Below are positions 32,079 to 39,893 of a DNA stretch of 64,000 nucleotides, piece after piece; the first letter of the stretch is position 1; each line of letters starts with the position of its first letter. Origin of the DNA: Nitrospirota bacterium (lineage in GTDB: Bacteria > JACPQY01); the NCBI GenBank assembly GCA_016180645.1, contig JACPAV010000005.1, positions 122,917 to 186,916 of the forward strand, written 5' to 3'. Below the pieces are notes generated by a model. The model made no database searches and was not told where the DNA came from. It worked only from the letters and a program-made list of their open reading frames with translations. Position numbers and translations under genes: made by a program.

Positions 32079-33037
32079 CCCCGTCCACCGTTCTCATCGG
32101 AACCCGTGGGAGCACCCTTGCCCTCACCCAAAGCCGTGCGCTGATCGAACGCATTCAGGCGAAGTTCCCTCACATTCGATTTGAACTGAAGGTAATCAAG
32201 ACACAATCGGATCGCATGCCGGACGTCCCCTTGAGCGAATTCGGCGGAAAGGGACTGTTCATCAAGGAAATCGAGGAGGCCCTGCTGCGACACGAGATCG
32301 CCCTCGGCATCCACAGCCTCAAGGACATGACCGCCGAGACCACCGCCGGCCTCGGGATTCTGGGCGTAACCGAACGCGAAGATCCGCGCGACTGCGTGAT
32401 TTCGTACGGACGCCGTCTCTTCCGGGACTTGCCGAAAGGAGCCCGCGTTGGCACATCCAGTTTGAGACGAACCCTGCTGGCCCATGCGCTGAGGCCCGAT
32501 GTGCAATACGTTCCCCTGCGGGGCAACGTGGATACGAGAATTCGCAAGGCCGCATCGGGCGAAGTCGACGCCGTCATCCTCGCCTTTGCTGCTCTGAAGC
32601 GGCTGGGCCGCCAGGATGAAGCCACCGAGTGGTTCGATCCGGAAACCTTCATCCCCGCCGCGGGACAAGGACGGCTGGCCGTGGAGGGACGCGTCGGCGA
32701 TCCCGATGCCCTCGCCTGGGCGAAGGCCGTCGATGATCCTTCAGAACACCTCTGCTGGAAGGCTGAGCAGGCTTTTCTCTTGAGGCTCGAAGGCGGCTGC
32801 AAGATTCCGCTCGGCTCACACGCCATCCTGCGCGACGGCAGGATCTTCTTGCGCGTCGTGAAGGGGACTCAGATCGGCGAGCCTTTGTACCGTGCAGAAG
32901 GGTGGGGTTCGGCGGACGAGCCGGAAGCCCTCGGAATACGGCTGGCCGAAGACGTCCTCCGCCAGGAACCATCGAGGCTAAGCCTCGATGGCGGCTATCG
33001 AGGCTTAGCCTCGATAGCCGGGAAGCCACGTGGCTAG
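32075..33037 (+). CDS. hemC: hydroxymethylbilane synthase (porphobilinogen deaminase)
   Basis: A 320-residue enzyme joining four porphobilinogens. IGTRGSTLALTQS opens the protein, SLKDMT and GTSSLRR mark the active site, and Cys242 in EGGCKIPLG carries the dipyrromethane cofactor. GTG 32075 overlaps the hemA stop; the stop overlaps the cobA-hemD start by 8 bp. The last ~20 codons are made of two palindromic repeats (32971-33020) and encode SRLSLDGGYRGLASIAG, which is not part of the conserved fold, so the repeat lengthened the C terminus. Confidence 0.95.
   Translation: MTPSTVLIGTRGSTLALTQSRALIERIQAKFPHIRFELKVIKTQSDRMPDVPLSEFGGKGLFIKEIEEALLRHEIALGIHSLKDMTAETTAGLGILGVTEREDPRDCVISYGRRLFRDLPKGARVGTSSLRRTLLAHALRPDVQYVPLRGNVDTRIRKAASGEVDAVILAFAALKRLGRQDEATEWFDPETFIPAAGQGRLAVEGRVGDPDALAWAKAVDDPSEHLCWKAEQAFLLRLEGGCKIPLGSHAILRDGRIFLRVVKGTQIGEPLYRAEGWGSADEPEALGIRLAEDVLRQEPSRLSLDGGYRGLASIAGKPRG
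32971..33020. repeat. two palindromic repeats inside the hemC 3' end
   Basis: ATCGAGGCTAAGCCTCGAT (32971-32989) and a 29-nt palindrome with 14-bp arms (32992-33020, centre GAGGCTTAGCCTC) lie within the coding sequence. A related unit occurs at 29684. Confidence 0.85.
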
Positions 33038-34628
33038 ACCGCCGGCAGGACGCCGCAGCGGTTCCGGAAGCGACCAGGACGGTCGACCCGGCCCGCCCGG
33101 CAAAGTCTACCTCGTCGGCGCCGGACCCGGTGACCCAGGGCTCATTACCCTGAAGGGGATGGAATGCATCCGAAAAGCCGATGTGGTTCTCTACGATGCA
33201 CTCATCCCCCAATCGCTTTTGGCCGGTGCGCCACCCCACGCCAAGCTGGTCTACGTGGGCAAACGATCAGGTCCCGGTCCGCGCGTGCAGGAGAAACGCC
33301 AGCAGACGGCCGAGAACCTGATGATCCGCCACGCGCGTCGGGGAGGGACTGTCGTGAGGCTCAAGGGAGGCGACCCCTTCGTGTTCGGTCGAGGAGGCGA
33401 GGAGGCCGAAACGCTCCGCCGCCATCGGATTCCCGTCGAATTCGTTCCCGGCGTCACCTCGGCAATTGCCGCCCCGGCGGCGGCCGGAATTCCCGTGACA
33501 CACAGGCAGCATGCCTCCTCGGTCCTCTTCCTCACAGGCCATGAGGACGGCGGAAAACCTCTTTCTCACCAACACCTGCGAATGCTCGCCGGGTTCGACG
33601 GTACCCTTGTGCTCCTCATGGCGCTCCGGGCGCTCCCGGATCTGGTCAAAGATTTGATCGAAGCCGGTAAGTCCCCGGACACACCCTCCGCCGCCATTCA
33701 ATGGGGCACGACCCCCATGCAGAAATCGGCATTCGCCCCTCTTGGCCGGCTCCCTGCGGAAGTCAGCCGCATGGGCATTGGCCGCCCTTGTGTCATCGTC
33801 ATCGGTCCCGTCACACGTCTTGCAACCCGTTTGCGGTGGCTGGAGTCCAAGCCGCTCTTCGGAAAAACCATTCTCGTCACCCGCCCCATGGACCAGTCCA
33901 CCGCCCTCATGGCCTCGCTGGAGGACGCGGGAGCCCGTGTCCTCGCCTGCCCCACGATTCGGATTGAACCGCTCGCCATCGGGGCCGCTCTCCGCCAGGC
34001 GTTCCGGTCCCTCGACAAGTACAATTACATCATTTTCACCAGCGCGAATGGCGTGCGCCTTTTCTTCGATCGGCTGGCGAAATCCAAGCGCGACATCCGG
34101 GACCTCCACCGCGCCCATACCGTGGCCATCGGACCGGAAACGGCCAAGGCCCTCCAGTCCACAGGGATCCACACGGATGTGCTTGCCGACGATTTCATCG
34201 CCGAGGGAATCCTGTCCAAGCTCAAGGGACCCCACATCGCCGGGAGCCGCATCCTCATCCCAAGGGCAATCGAAGCACGTGAGGTGCTTCCGGAAACCTT
34301 GCGCCGCAGGGGCGCCCGCGTCGATATCGTTCCCCTCTATCGGGCCATTCCCGAACCGGGTCTTCGGTCGCGCATACGCGGAATCTTCGACACCGAATCC
34401 ATCGACTGCGTCACCTTCACCAGTTCCTCCACGGCGACCCACTTCTTTACGCATGCGCCGCCATCTCTCCTCACCCGCCGTCCGCGATTCCTCGCGGGAT
34501 CGATCGGTCCCATCACAACCCGCACCATCCGCTCGCACTACTCCGGTCCGATCCTCACCGCCTCCGTCCACACCGCCCAGGGGCTTGTCGACGCCCTCAT
34601 TCGGCGGTTTCGGAAACGCCGCCCATGA
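33030..34628 (+). CDS. cobA-hemD: fused uroporphyrinogen-III C-methyltransferase / uroporphyrinogen-III synthase
   Basis: A 532-residue bifunctional protein. Residues ~24-270 are the SAM-dependent methyltransferase that makes precorrin-2 (VYLVGAGPGDPGLITLKG, VVRLKGGDPFVFGRGGEE, VPGVTSA). Residues ~285-530 are uroporphyrinogen-III synthase (ILVTRPMDQ, IIFTSANGV, CVTFTSSSTATHF). The fusion channels hydroxymethylbilane from HemC to uroporphyrinogen III and toward sirohaem, d1 or cobalamin, and is common in Deltaproteobacteria and Firmicutes. GTG 33030 overlaps hemC. The first ~23 residues are an unconserved Arg/Gly-rich extension next to the hemC repeat. Confidence 0.95.
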   Translation: MARPPAGRRSGSGSDQDGRPGPPGKVYLVGAGPGDPGLITLKGMECIRKADVVLYDALIPQSLLAGAPPHAKLVYVGKRSGPGPRVQEKRQQTAENLMIRHARRGGTVVRLKGGDPFVFGRGGEEAETLRRHRIPVEFVPGVTSAIAAPAAAGIPVTHRQHASSVLFLTGHEDGGKPLSHQHLRMLAGFDGTLVLLMALRALPDLVKDLIEAGKSPDTPSAAIQWGTTPMQKSAFAPLGRLPAEVSRMGIGRPCVIVIGPVTRLATRLRWLESKPLFGKTILVTRPMDQSTALMASLEDAGARVLACPTIRIEPLAIGAALRQAFRSLDKYNYIIFTSANGVRLFFDRLAKSKRDIRDLHRAHTVAIGPETAKALQSTGIHTDVLADDFIAEGILSKLKGPHIAGSRILIPRAIEAREVLPETLRRRGARVDIVPLYRAIPEPGLRSRIRGIFDTESIDCVTFTSSSTATHFFTHAPPSLLTRRPRFLAGSIGPITTRTIRSHYSGPILTASVHTAQGLVDALIRRFRKRRP

Positions 34629-34651
34629 CCCCGCGCCGCTCCTTCTTCCTT

Positions 34652-34686
34652 TCGACTCACGATTTACGATTCACGACTCACGTCTT
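34652..34686. repeat. heptamer tandem repeat, 5 x 7 bp
   Basis: Units TCGACTC, ACGATTT, ACGATTC, ACGACTC, ACGTCTT end 3 bp before the ATG of the HDOD gene and occupy the place where its ribosome site should be. Confidence 0.75.
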
Positions 34687-34689
34687 GAA

Positions 34690-35628
34690 ATGAGCCTCCA
34701 CAAACGCAAACAAGTCCTCCTCACCTTCGATAGTTTCGGCGACCTCCCCACCCTCGCGCATATCGCGTTTCAAGTCATCGCCGTCGTCAGCCAGGATAAC
34801 AGCTCGATGCGCGACGTGGCCCGCCTCGTCATGCAGGATCCGCCTCTCGCGGGCCGTGTCCTCCGCGTGGCCAATTCCGTCTACTATGGGCTTCGACAAC
34901 CCGTCAGTTCCATCTCGCAGGCCCTCGTGGTGCTCGGCCTCAACCGGATCAAGGAAATCGTCTCCGGGATCGCGATTCTAAGCTTATTCCCCACCGTACC
35001 AGGAGAGCCGGTATTCGACCGCGCCCGCTTCTGGAACCACTCCGTAGCCACCGCGTTTGTCTCGCGCTATCTCTCCCAGCTCGGGCGAATCAAGCTCCAG
35101 GGTGAAGAGTTCGCCGCCGGCCTCCTCCATGACTTGGGTCTCATCTTCTTCGACCAGTATTTCCACTACGACATCATCGCGGCCCTCGCCCTCCAGGAAA
35201 AACAGAAGCTTCCCCTTTCCCAGGCGGAAACCCGCATCCTCGGCCTCACCCATCCCGAGGCTGGGGCCATGCTGGCCGAACGGTGGAAACTGCCGGCATC
35301 GCTCGTGGATGCGATCCATTTCCACCATGAGCCTTGGAAAGCGAAAATCGAACCCACCCTGGCCGCCTTGGTCCGGATGGCGGAACTGATGGCCACGGGT
35401 CGCGGCGTCGGATTTGACGAGGCTGAAAAATCCAAGAATCCCCTCGTCGATCCCGCCTGGCAGATCCTCACCCGTCAGCATCCCGTTTTCGCCAAACTGG
35501 ACCAGCGCGAGGTCATCGCCCAGTTGGATGAAGTGCTCCAGAAAGCCCAGGAGTTTGTGCGGCTGGTTCAGACCGTGGCGTCTGAACCGCCTCCCCCCGG
35601 CGATGACCTGCTCACCCTCCCGGCCTGA
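34690..35628 (+). CDS. HDOD-domain signalling protein
   Basis: A 312-residue protein with an HDOD domain (a degenerate HD fold): residues ~15-215, with LPTLAHIAFQVIAVVSQ, MRDVARLVMQDPPLAGRVLRVANS (first 20 shown as MRDVARLVMQDPPLAGRVLR), VLGLNRIKEIV, ELLHDLG-like GLLHDLGLIFF and HPEAGAMLAERWKLP. Such proteins act in signalling or regulation, often near c-di-GMP proteins; the catalytic HD is only partly kept. ATG 34690 has no Shine-Dalgarno because the heptamer repeat lies there. A much longer upstream frame runs through hemD in another phase and is rejected. It follows cobA-hemD by 61 bp. Confidence 0.85.
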   Translation: MSLHKRKQVLLTFDSFGDLPTLAHIAFQVIAVVSQDNSSMRDVARLVMQDPPLAGRVLRVANSVYYGLRQPVSSISQALVVLGLNRIKEIVSGIAILSLFPTVPGEPVFDRARFWNHSVATAFVSRYLSQLGRIKLQGEEFAAGLLHDLGLIFFDQYFHYDIIAALALQEKQKLPLSQAETRILGLTHPEAGAMLAERWKLPASLVDAIHFHHEPWKAKIEPTLAALVRMAELMATGRGVGFDEAEKSKNPLVDPAWQILTRQHPVFAKLDQREVIAQLDEVLQKAQEFVRLVQTVASEPPPPGDDLLTLPA

Positions 35629-35707
35629 CCCCACCACCTGCAACAGGCGGCGGAGCGGCCTCCCGATCCCTCGGCTCGCCAGGCGGGCCGATTGCAGGTG
35701 GTGGGGT
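35628..35707. terminator. long inverted repeat between convergent genes
   Basis: Perfect 16-bp arms (35628-35643, ACCCCACCACCTGCAA, and 35692-35707) enclose 48 bp with smaller GC-rich palindromes. It lies between the ends of the HDOD and RidA-like genes and could stop transcription from both sides. Confidence 0.5.
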
Positions 35708-35716
35708 GATCCCTCC

Positions 35717-36226
35717 CTAAGCTTCCTTCGCCGCCTCCCCGGGCAGATGTGGCGCACCCGTATCGTAGGTCCGGTATTCGAAAAGGAATTCGATCTCAAC
35801 CGCGGATCCCAAGGGCAACTCGGCCACGCCCACGGAAACCCGCGCGTGCTTTCCCCGGTTGCCCAAAACCTGCACGAGAAGGTCCGACGCGCCGTTCACC
35901 ACCTTCGCGATCTCGGTGAAATCGGGCGCCGACCGGACGTAGCCCGCCACTTTCACCGTTCGCCTGACCTGTTCCAGATTTCCGAACTCTTGCTGAAAAA
36001 TCCCCAATGCGTTCAGAGCGCACAGACGCGCCGCTTTCGTAGCGTCTTCAACGGATACGTCCAGTCCGACGCGCCCCTTGCACGTCAGCTTTCCATCTTC
36101 CATGGGAAGCTGCCCGGAAACAAATACGAATCGGCCCGCCTTCATGGCCGCCACGTAGTTGCCCACCGGCTTCGGCGGGCTCGGGAGAGCAATGCCCGCC
36201 TTTTTCAGGCGCTCTTCGATGGTCAC
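35717..36226 (-). CDS. RidA/YjgF-family protein
   Basis: A 169-residue member of the RidA superfamily, which hydrolyses reactive enamine/imine intermediates. VGNYVAAMKAGRFVFVSGQLP opens the fold, and HARVSVGVAELPLGSAVEIEF shown in part as ARVSVGVAELPLGSAVEIE covers the conserved end. The Arg-x-Ser-type active-site Arg is present (HARVSVG). It is longer than standard RidA (~130), as in YjgH-like relatives. It is translated in overlap (ATGA) with mtnA and ends the long minus-strand operon; its ~20-residue C-terminal tail is unassigned. Confidence 0.88.
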   Translation of the reverse strand: MTIEERLKKAGIALPSPPKPVGNYVAAMKAGRFVFVSGQLPMEDGKLTCKGRVGLDVSVEDATKAARLCALNALGIFQQEFGNLEQVRRTVKVAGYVRSAPDFTEIAKVVNGASDLLVQVLGNRGKHARVSVGVAELPLGSAVEIEFLFEYRTYDTGAPHLPGEAAKEA

Positions 36227-37296
36227 GCCACCGCCACTCTCCCTCCGGAATCGTCTTTCATCGCCTGGGCGATGCTTTGTACATACGGAGCCTTCAACAC
36301 CCCCCGATCCGTCATAATCGCCGAAATCAAATCATTTGGCGTTACATCAAACGCAGGATTGAAAACCTTCACCTTCCGGGGGGCTATCCGTCGACTCCCC
36401 ACCCACTCCACCTCCCGCCTGGATCGCTCTTCGATTGGAATCTCTCGGCCATCGCGGATCTCTACGTCAAACGTCGTCAACGGCGCCGCGACATAGAATG
36501 GAATTCCCAGGCGTTTTGCGGCGCATGCAACACCGAATGTTCCGATCTTGTTGGCGGTATCCCCGTTCGCCGCGATACGATCCGCTCCCACGATGGCCAG
36601 ATCGATCTTTCGATCCCTCATCACCGAGGCCGCCGCGCCGTCGACGATCAACGTCACCGGAATCCCATGCCTCTCCAACTCCCAGCAGGTCAGTCGCGCT
36701 CCCTGGAAAAGCGGGCGCGTTTCGTCGGCAAAGACTTCCACCTTCTTCCCTCGTCTCGAAGCTTCGATCACCACGCCCAACGCCGTGCCAAAGCTCCCCG
36801 TGGCCAATGGCCCCGTATTGCAATGGGTCAGAATGCGCGCCTCCGTGGGTACCAGATCCGCTCCCGCCAGACCGATCCGCCGGTTGCTTTCCTCCTCAAT
36901 TCCCACAAGACGTTCCGCCTCTTCCAAAATGGCCGCTCGAACTTCGGGCGCGGCCGCGCTCGCCAGCTCGCTCAGTTTCTTCCGCATCGCTTCCATCGCC
37001 CAGAAGAGATTTCTCGCGGTCGGGCGGGTCCGGGCCAGGCGCTCCACGGCCTCCAGGATGGACTTCCGGACGCGCGCCCCATCCCCGCCTTTCGACTTCC
37101 ATGCCGCCAAAGCCACGCCCCACGCACCGGCCACCCCGATCGCAGGCGCGCCACGAACCGCCAACGTTTCGATCGCCCGGGCCACCTGTTCCACGGAATT
37201 GCATTTGAGGATTCGCACCCGATCCGGCAAGGCCCGTTGGTCGAGCAATCTCACCACACCCTTCCTGAATGAAATGATTGGCGGATACCGCTTCAC
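36223..37296 (-). CDS. mtnA: S-methyl-5-thioribose-1-phosphate isomerase
   Basis: A 357-residue methionine-salvage enzyme that isomerises methylthioribose-1-phosphate to the ribulose form. Key blocks: VRGAPAIGVAGAWGVALAA, THCNTGPLATGSFGT (active-site Cys) and IVGADRIAANGDTANKIGT (catalytic Asp). Length is standard. It overlaps ridA (ATGA) and follows hemL by 4 bp. No other methionine-salvage gene is in the window. The eIF2B-alpha-like family can include ribose-phosphate isomerases, but the motifs favour MtnA. Confidence 0.93.
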   Translation of the reverse strand: MKRYPPIISFRKGVVRLLDQRALPDRVRILKCNSVEQVARAIETLAVRGAPAIGVAGAWGVALAAWKSKGGDGARVRKSILEAVERLARTRPTARNLFWAMEAMRKKLSELASAAAPEVRAAILEEAERLVGIEEESNRRIGLAGADLVPTEARILTHCNTGPLATGSFGTALGVVIEASRRGKKVEVFADETRPLFQGARLTCWELERHGIPVTLIVDGAAASVMRDRKIDLAIVGADRIAANGDTANKIGTFGVACAAKRLGIPFYVAAPLTTFDVEIRDGREIPIEERSRREVEWVGSRRIAPRKVKVFNPAFDVTPNDLISAIMTDRGVLKAPYVQSIAQAMKDDSGGRVAVA

Positions 37297-37300
37297 GAAC

Positions 37301-38599
37301 TTATGCCTTAGCCTCTCCCATGTCTCGGAACGCCTTTTCCCACCTTTTCAGTGCCCCCGCAAGGATCTTCTTTGTGTGGAAGGGAGACACAAAACATGCC
37401 TCAAACGGTGAGGGTGGCACATACAGCCCGTTCGCAAGCGCGGCGTGAAAGAAACGGGAGAACGCCGGTCGATCACACGCCAAGGCGTCCTCATAGCTCA
37501 CCACCGGCCTCGGTGAGAAGAACAGCGTGAACATGCCGCACACCCAGGGAACCTGCACCTCGTATCCATGAGATTCCGCCAGCTTCGCCAGCGCCCCGGC
37601 GAATTTCTGCGTCGTTTTCTCCAGAGCGAGATAAGGCTTTCGCGTGGCAAGCCAGTCCACCGCCGCCGCCCCACACGCCATGGCGGCCCGGTTTCCGGCC
37701 AGCGTGCCCGCTTGGTACACGGGGCCCAGCGGCGCAACACATTCCATGATGTCTTTCCCGCCGCCATAGGCGCCCACCGGAAGCCCCCCCCCCATGATCT
37801 TCCCCAAGCACACCAGATCCGGCCGGATCCCCGACCACTCCACGGCCCCCCCGTGCCGCACGCGAAAGCCCGAGATCACCTCGTCGAAAATCAGAACCGT
37901 CCCGTGCTCAGAGGTCATCCGGCGGATTTCCCGCAGAAAGCCGTCCCGAGGACGTACCAGACCCATGTTGGCCGCGATTGGTTCGACGATCACGGCGGCA
38001 ATTTCTCTCCCTTCCGCCGCAAACAGCCGCCTGAGGGCTTCGACGTCGTTGTACGGCACCACGCGGGTTTCCGCCACGAACGACGCGGGCACTCCGCTCG
38101 AATCTGGAAGCGAAAGGGTCGCCGCTCCGGACCCGGCCTTGGCGAGCAGCCCGTCTGAGTGACCGTGGTAGCACCCGGCAAATTTCACGATCCGACTCCG
38201 ACCGGTAAAACCACGCGCCGCTCGAACCGCCGACATGGTGGCTTCCGTCCCGGAATTCACAAACCGGATAAGCTCCAACATCGGGAAGGCCTTCCGAATG
38301 GACCGCGCGAGATGGATTTCCTCCGGCACGGGAGCGCCGAGCACGGTCCCGCGACGGGCGGCCGCCGTCACCGCCTTCGTCAAAAGCGGATTCGCATGTC
38401 CCAGAAAGACCGCCCCATAGGATTGGACGAAATCGATGTACCGGTTTCCATCGACATCCCACACCCAGGGTCCCCTGCCCCGCTCAATGAAGACGGGATT
38501 TCCGCCCACGGATTTGAACGCACGCACCGGGCTCGACACCCCGCCCACCAGAAGCGCGGAGGCTTCGCGAAAGAGTCGGTCGGACTTCGACGTCTTCAC
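37301..38599 (-). CDS. hemL: glutamate-1-semialdehyde 2,1-aminomutase
   Basis: A 432-residue PLP enzyme that converts glutamate-1-semialdehyde to 5-aminolevulinate, the step after HemA. The PLP Lys is in CLGKIMGGGLPVGAYGG (about residue 270), LIFDEVISGFR carries the cofactor Asp, and GGVSSPVRAFKSVGG is the N-terminal substrate region. It is in an operon with rapZ (9-bp gap upstream) and mtnA (4-bp gap downstream), not with hemA. Confidence 0.95.
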   Translation of the reverse strand: MKTSKSDRLFREASALLVGGVSSPVRAFKSVGGNPVFIERGRGPWVWDVDGNRYIDFVQSYGAVFLGHANPLLTKAVTAAARRGTVLGAPVPEEIHLARSIRKAFPMLELIRFVNSGTEATMSAVRAARGFTGRSRIVKFAGCYHGHSDGLLAKAGSGAATLSLPDSSGVPASFVAETRVVPYNDVEALRRLFAAEGREIAAVIVEPIAANMGLVRPRDGFLREIRRMTSEHGTVLIFDEVISGFRVRHGGAVEWSGIRPDLVCLGKIMGGGLPVGAYGGGKDIMECVAPLGPVYQAGTLAGNRAAMACGAAAVDWLATRKPYLALEKTTQKFAGALAKLAESHGYEVQVPWVCGMFTLFFSPRPVVSYEDALACDRPAFSRFFHAALANGLYVPPSPFEACFVSPFHTKKILAGALKRWEKAFRDMGEAKA

Positions 38600-38608
38600 G
38601 ACCGTCGC

Positions 38609-39466
38609 TTACAAGTCCCGATGCATCACCGACACCGGCCAACCCGCCTTTCGCAATCCGGCTGCCATTTCCTCAACGACCGCCACGGAGCGGTGTTTTC
38701 CACCCGTGCATCCAAAAGCGATCGTCAGGTACGATTTTCCCTCTCGCTCATAACGGGGCAGGAGAAAATGGAGGAGACTGCTCGTGCGCTCCAGAAACTC
38801 AGTCCAACCCTGGTCCTGCCGCAGAAATCCCTTCACCTCATCCGTCCGGCCGTCCATGTCTCTCAAACCTTCCTGAAAAAAGGGATTCGAGAGAAATCGC
38901 ACATCGACCACCAGATCGCTGTCTTGCGGAACTCCATTCCTGTAGCCGAAGGACTTGAGATTGACGCGGAGGCGGTCCTTCCCCTTCGGCGCTCCAAACC
39001 GCTGAGTGACAAATTCCCGAAGCTGGTGGACCGTATACTCCGAGGTGTCCAAGACCATATCCGCCAAGTCCCGGAACGCCTTCAACTGCCGCCGTTCGGC
39101 ATCGATGCCCTCTTGGACGCTCCCTTCCGGGGAGAAGGGGTGCTTGCGTCGGGTCTCCGAGAATCGACGGATCAGGGCTTCGTCTCGCGAGTCCAGAAAA
39201 AGGATCTCCAAACGTGGCGCGCGTTCCTTGATCTCCCCAATGGTCTTGTCCAAGCCTGCGAGAAAGCCCCGTTCTCTGCCGTCGATGGTCAACGCGAGCT
39301 TTTCCACCTCCCCCGTCGTCTGCTCAAACAAGTCGATCAGTTTGGGAAGCAGCACGCCGGGGATGTTGTCGACGCAGTAGTAACCGGAGTCTTCCAACGC
39401 CTTGCTCGCCGTGGATTTCCCCGAGCCCGACAGCCCGGTGACGACAACGATCCGGAGATCACTCAC
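38609..39466 (-). CDS. rapZ: RNase adapter RapZ (P-loop nucleotide-binding)
   Basis: A 285-residue RapZ/YvcJ-family protein. Walker A is VVTGLSGSGKST near residue 8, then YYCVDNIPGVLLPKL; the C-terminal domain keeps FGCTGGKHRSV, which binds RNA or metabolites in RapZ. In E. coli RapZ steers the small RNA GlmZ to RNase E to control glucosamine-6-phosphate synthesis; whether that circuit exists here is unknown. It sits 24 bp after hpf in the widespread rpoN-hpf-rapZ order. Confidence 0.93.
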   Translation of the reverse strand: MSDLRIVVVTGLSGSGKSTASKALEDSGYYCVDNIPGVLLPKLIDLFEQTTGEVEKLALTIDGRERGFLAGLDKTIGEIKERAPRLEILFLDSRDEALIRRFSETRRKHPFSPEGSVQEGIDAERRQLKAFRDLADMVLDTSEYTVHQLREFVTQRFGAPKGKDRLRVNLKSFGYRNGVPQDSDLVVDVRFLSNPFFQEGLRDMDGRTDEVKGFLRQDQGWTEFLERTSSLLHFLLPRYEREGKSYLTIAFGCTGGKHRSVAVVEEMAAGLRKAGWPVSVMHRDL

Positions 39467-39490
39467 TCTTCTGGCCGAAGGGATCGCTGT

Positions 39491-39817
39491 TCAGGCGGTC
39501 TCCGCATCTTTCTCCCGATGGTGATCCTGTACCTTTTCCTTGCGCTTCTGGAGCTGAATGCGAATCTTATGAAGGGCCTCCGTCACCGATTCAACGGCTG
39601 AGTGACCCCGGCCGCTGCCTGTGACGTGTCCACCCTTCGACCGAAGGGTGACCGACGCCAGGACTCGGCCGCGCTCTTCGGAAATGGAGGCGTCCAGGTG
39701 AGGCTCCTCATTGCCGCCCCGGGACTTCAAGAGAAACTTCCGGAATCGCTCCAGGTGATCCGTGATGAGGGCTTCCACCGTGGGATCCGGTTCAACCTTG
39801 CGGTAATGAATGTTCAT
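39491..39817 (-). CDS. hpf: ribosome hibernation promoting factor, short form
   Basis: A 108-residue HPF/RaiA protein: MNIHYRKVEPDPTVEALI, HLDASISEERGRVLASVTL, then SAVESVTEALHKIRIQLQKRK in part as SVTEALHKIRIQLQKRK. It lacks the C-terminal dimerisation domain of long HPF, matching the gammaproteobacterial short form. It binds 30S subunits to silence ribosomes when growth stops. It lies downstream of rpoN (76-bp gap). Confidence 0.93.
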   Translation of the reverse strand: MNIHYRKVEPDPTVEALITDHLERFRKFLLKSRGGNEEPHLDASISEERGRVLASVTLRSKGGHVTGSGRGHSAVESVTEALHKIRIQLQKRKEKVQDHHREKDAETA

Positions 39818-39893
39818 CCCCCACCTATCCTTTCAGTGCTTTCGGATGTGAGAGCCGGTTGTCGCCATCTCCGCGGAGGCGGCCACCCATCGA

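Noticed and set aside
33742-34689. Upstream extension of the HDOD gene
   Set aside because: It overlaps cobA-hemD in another phase and has no HDOD-like sequence before ATG 34690.
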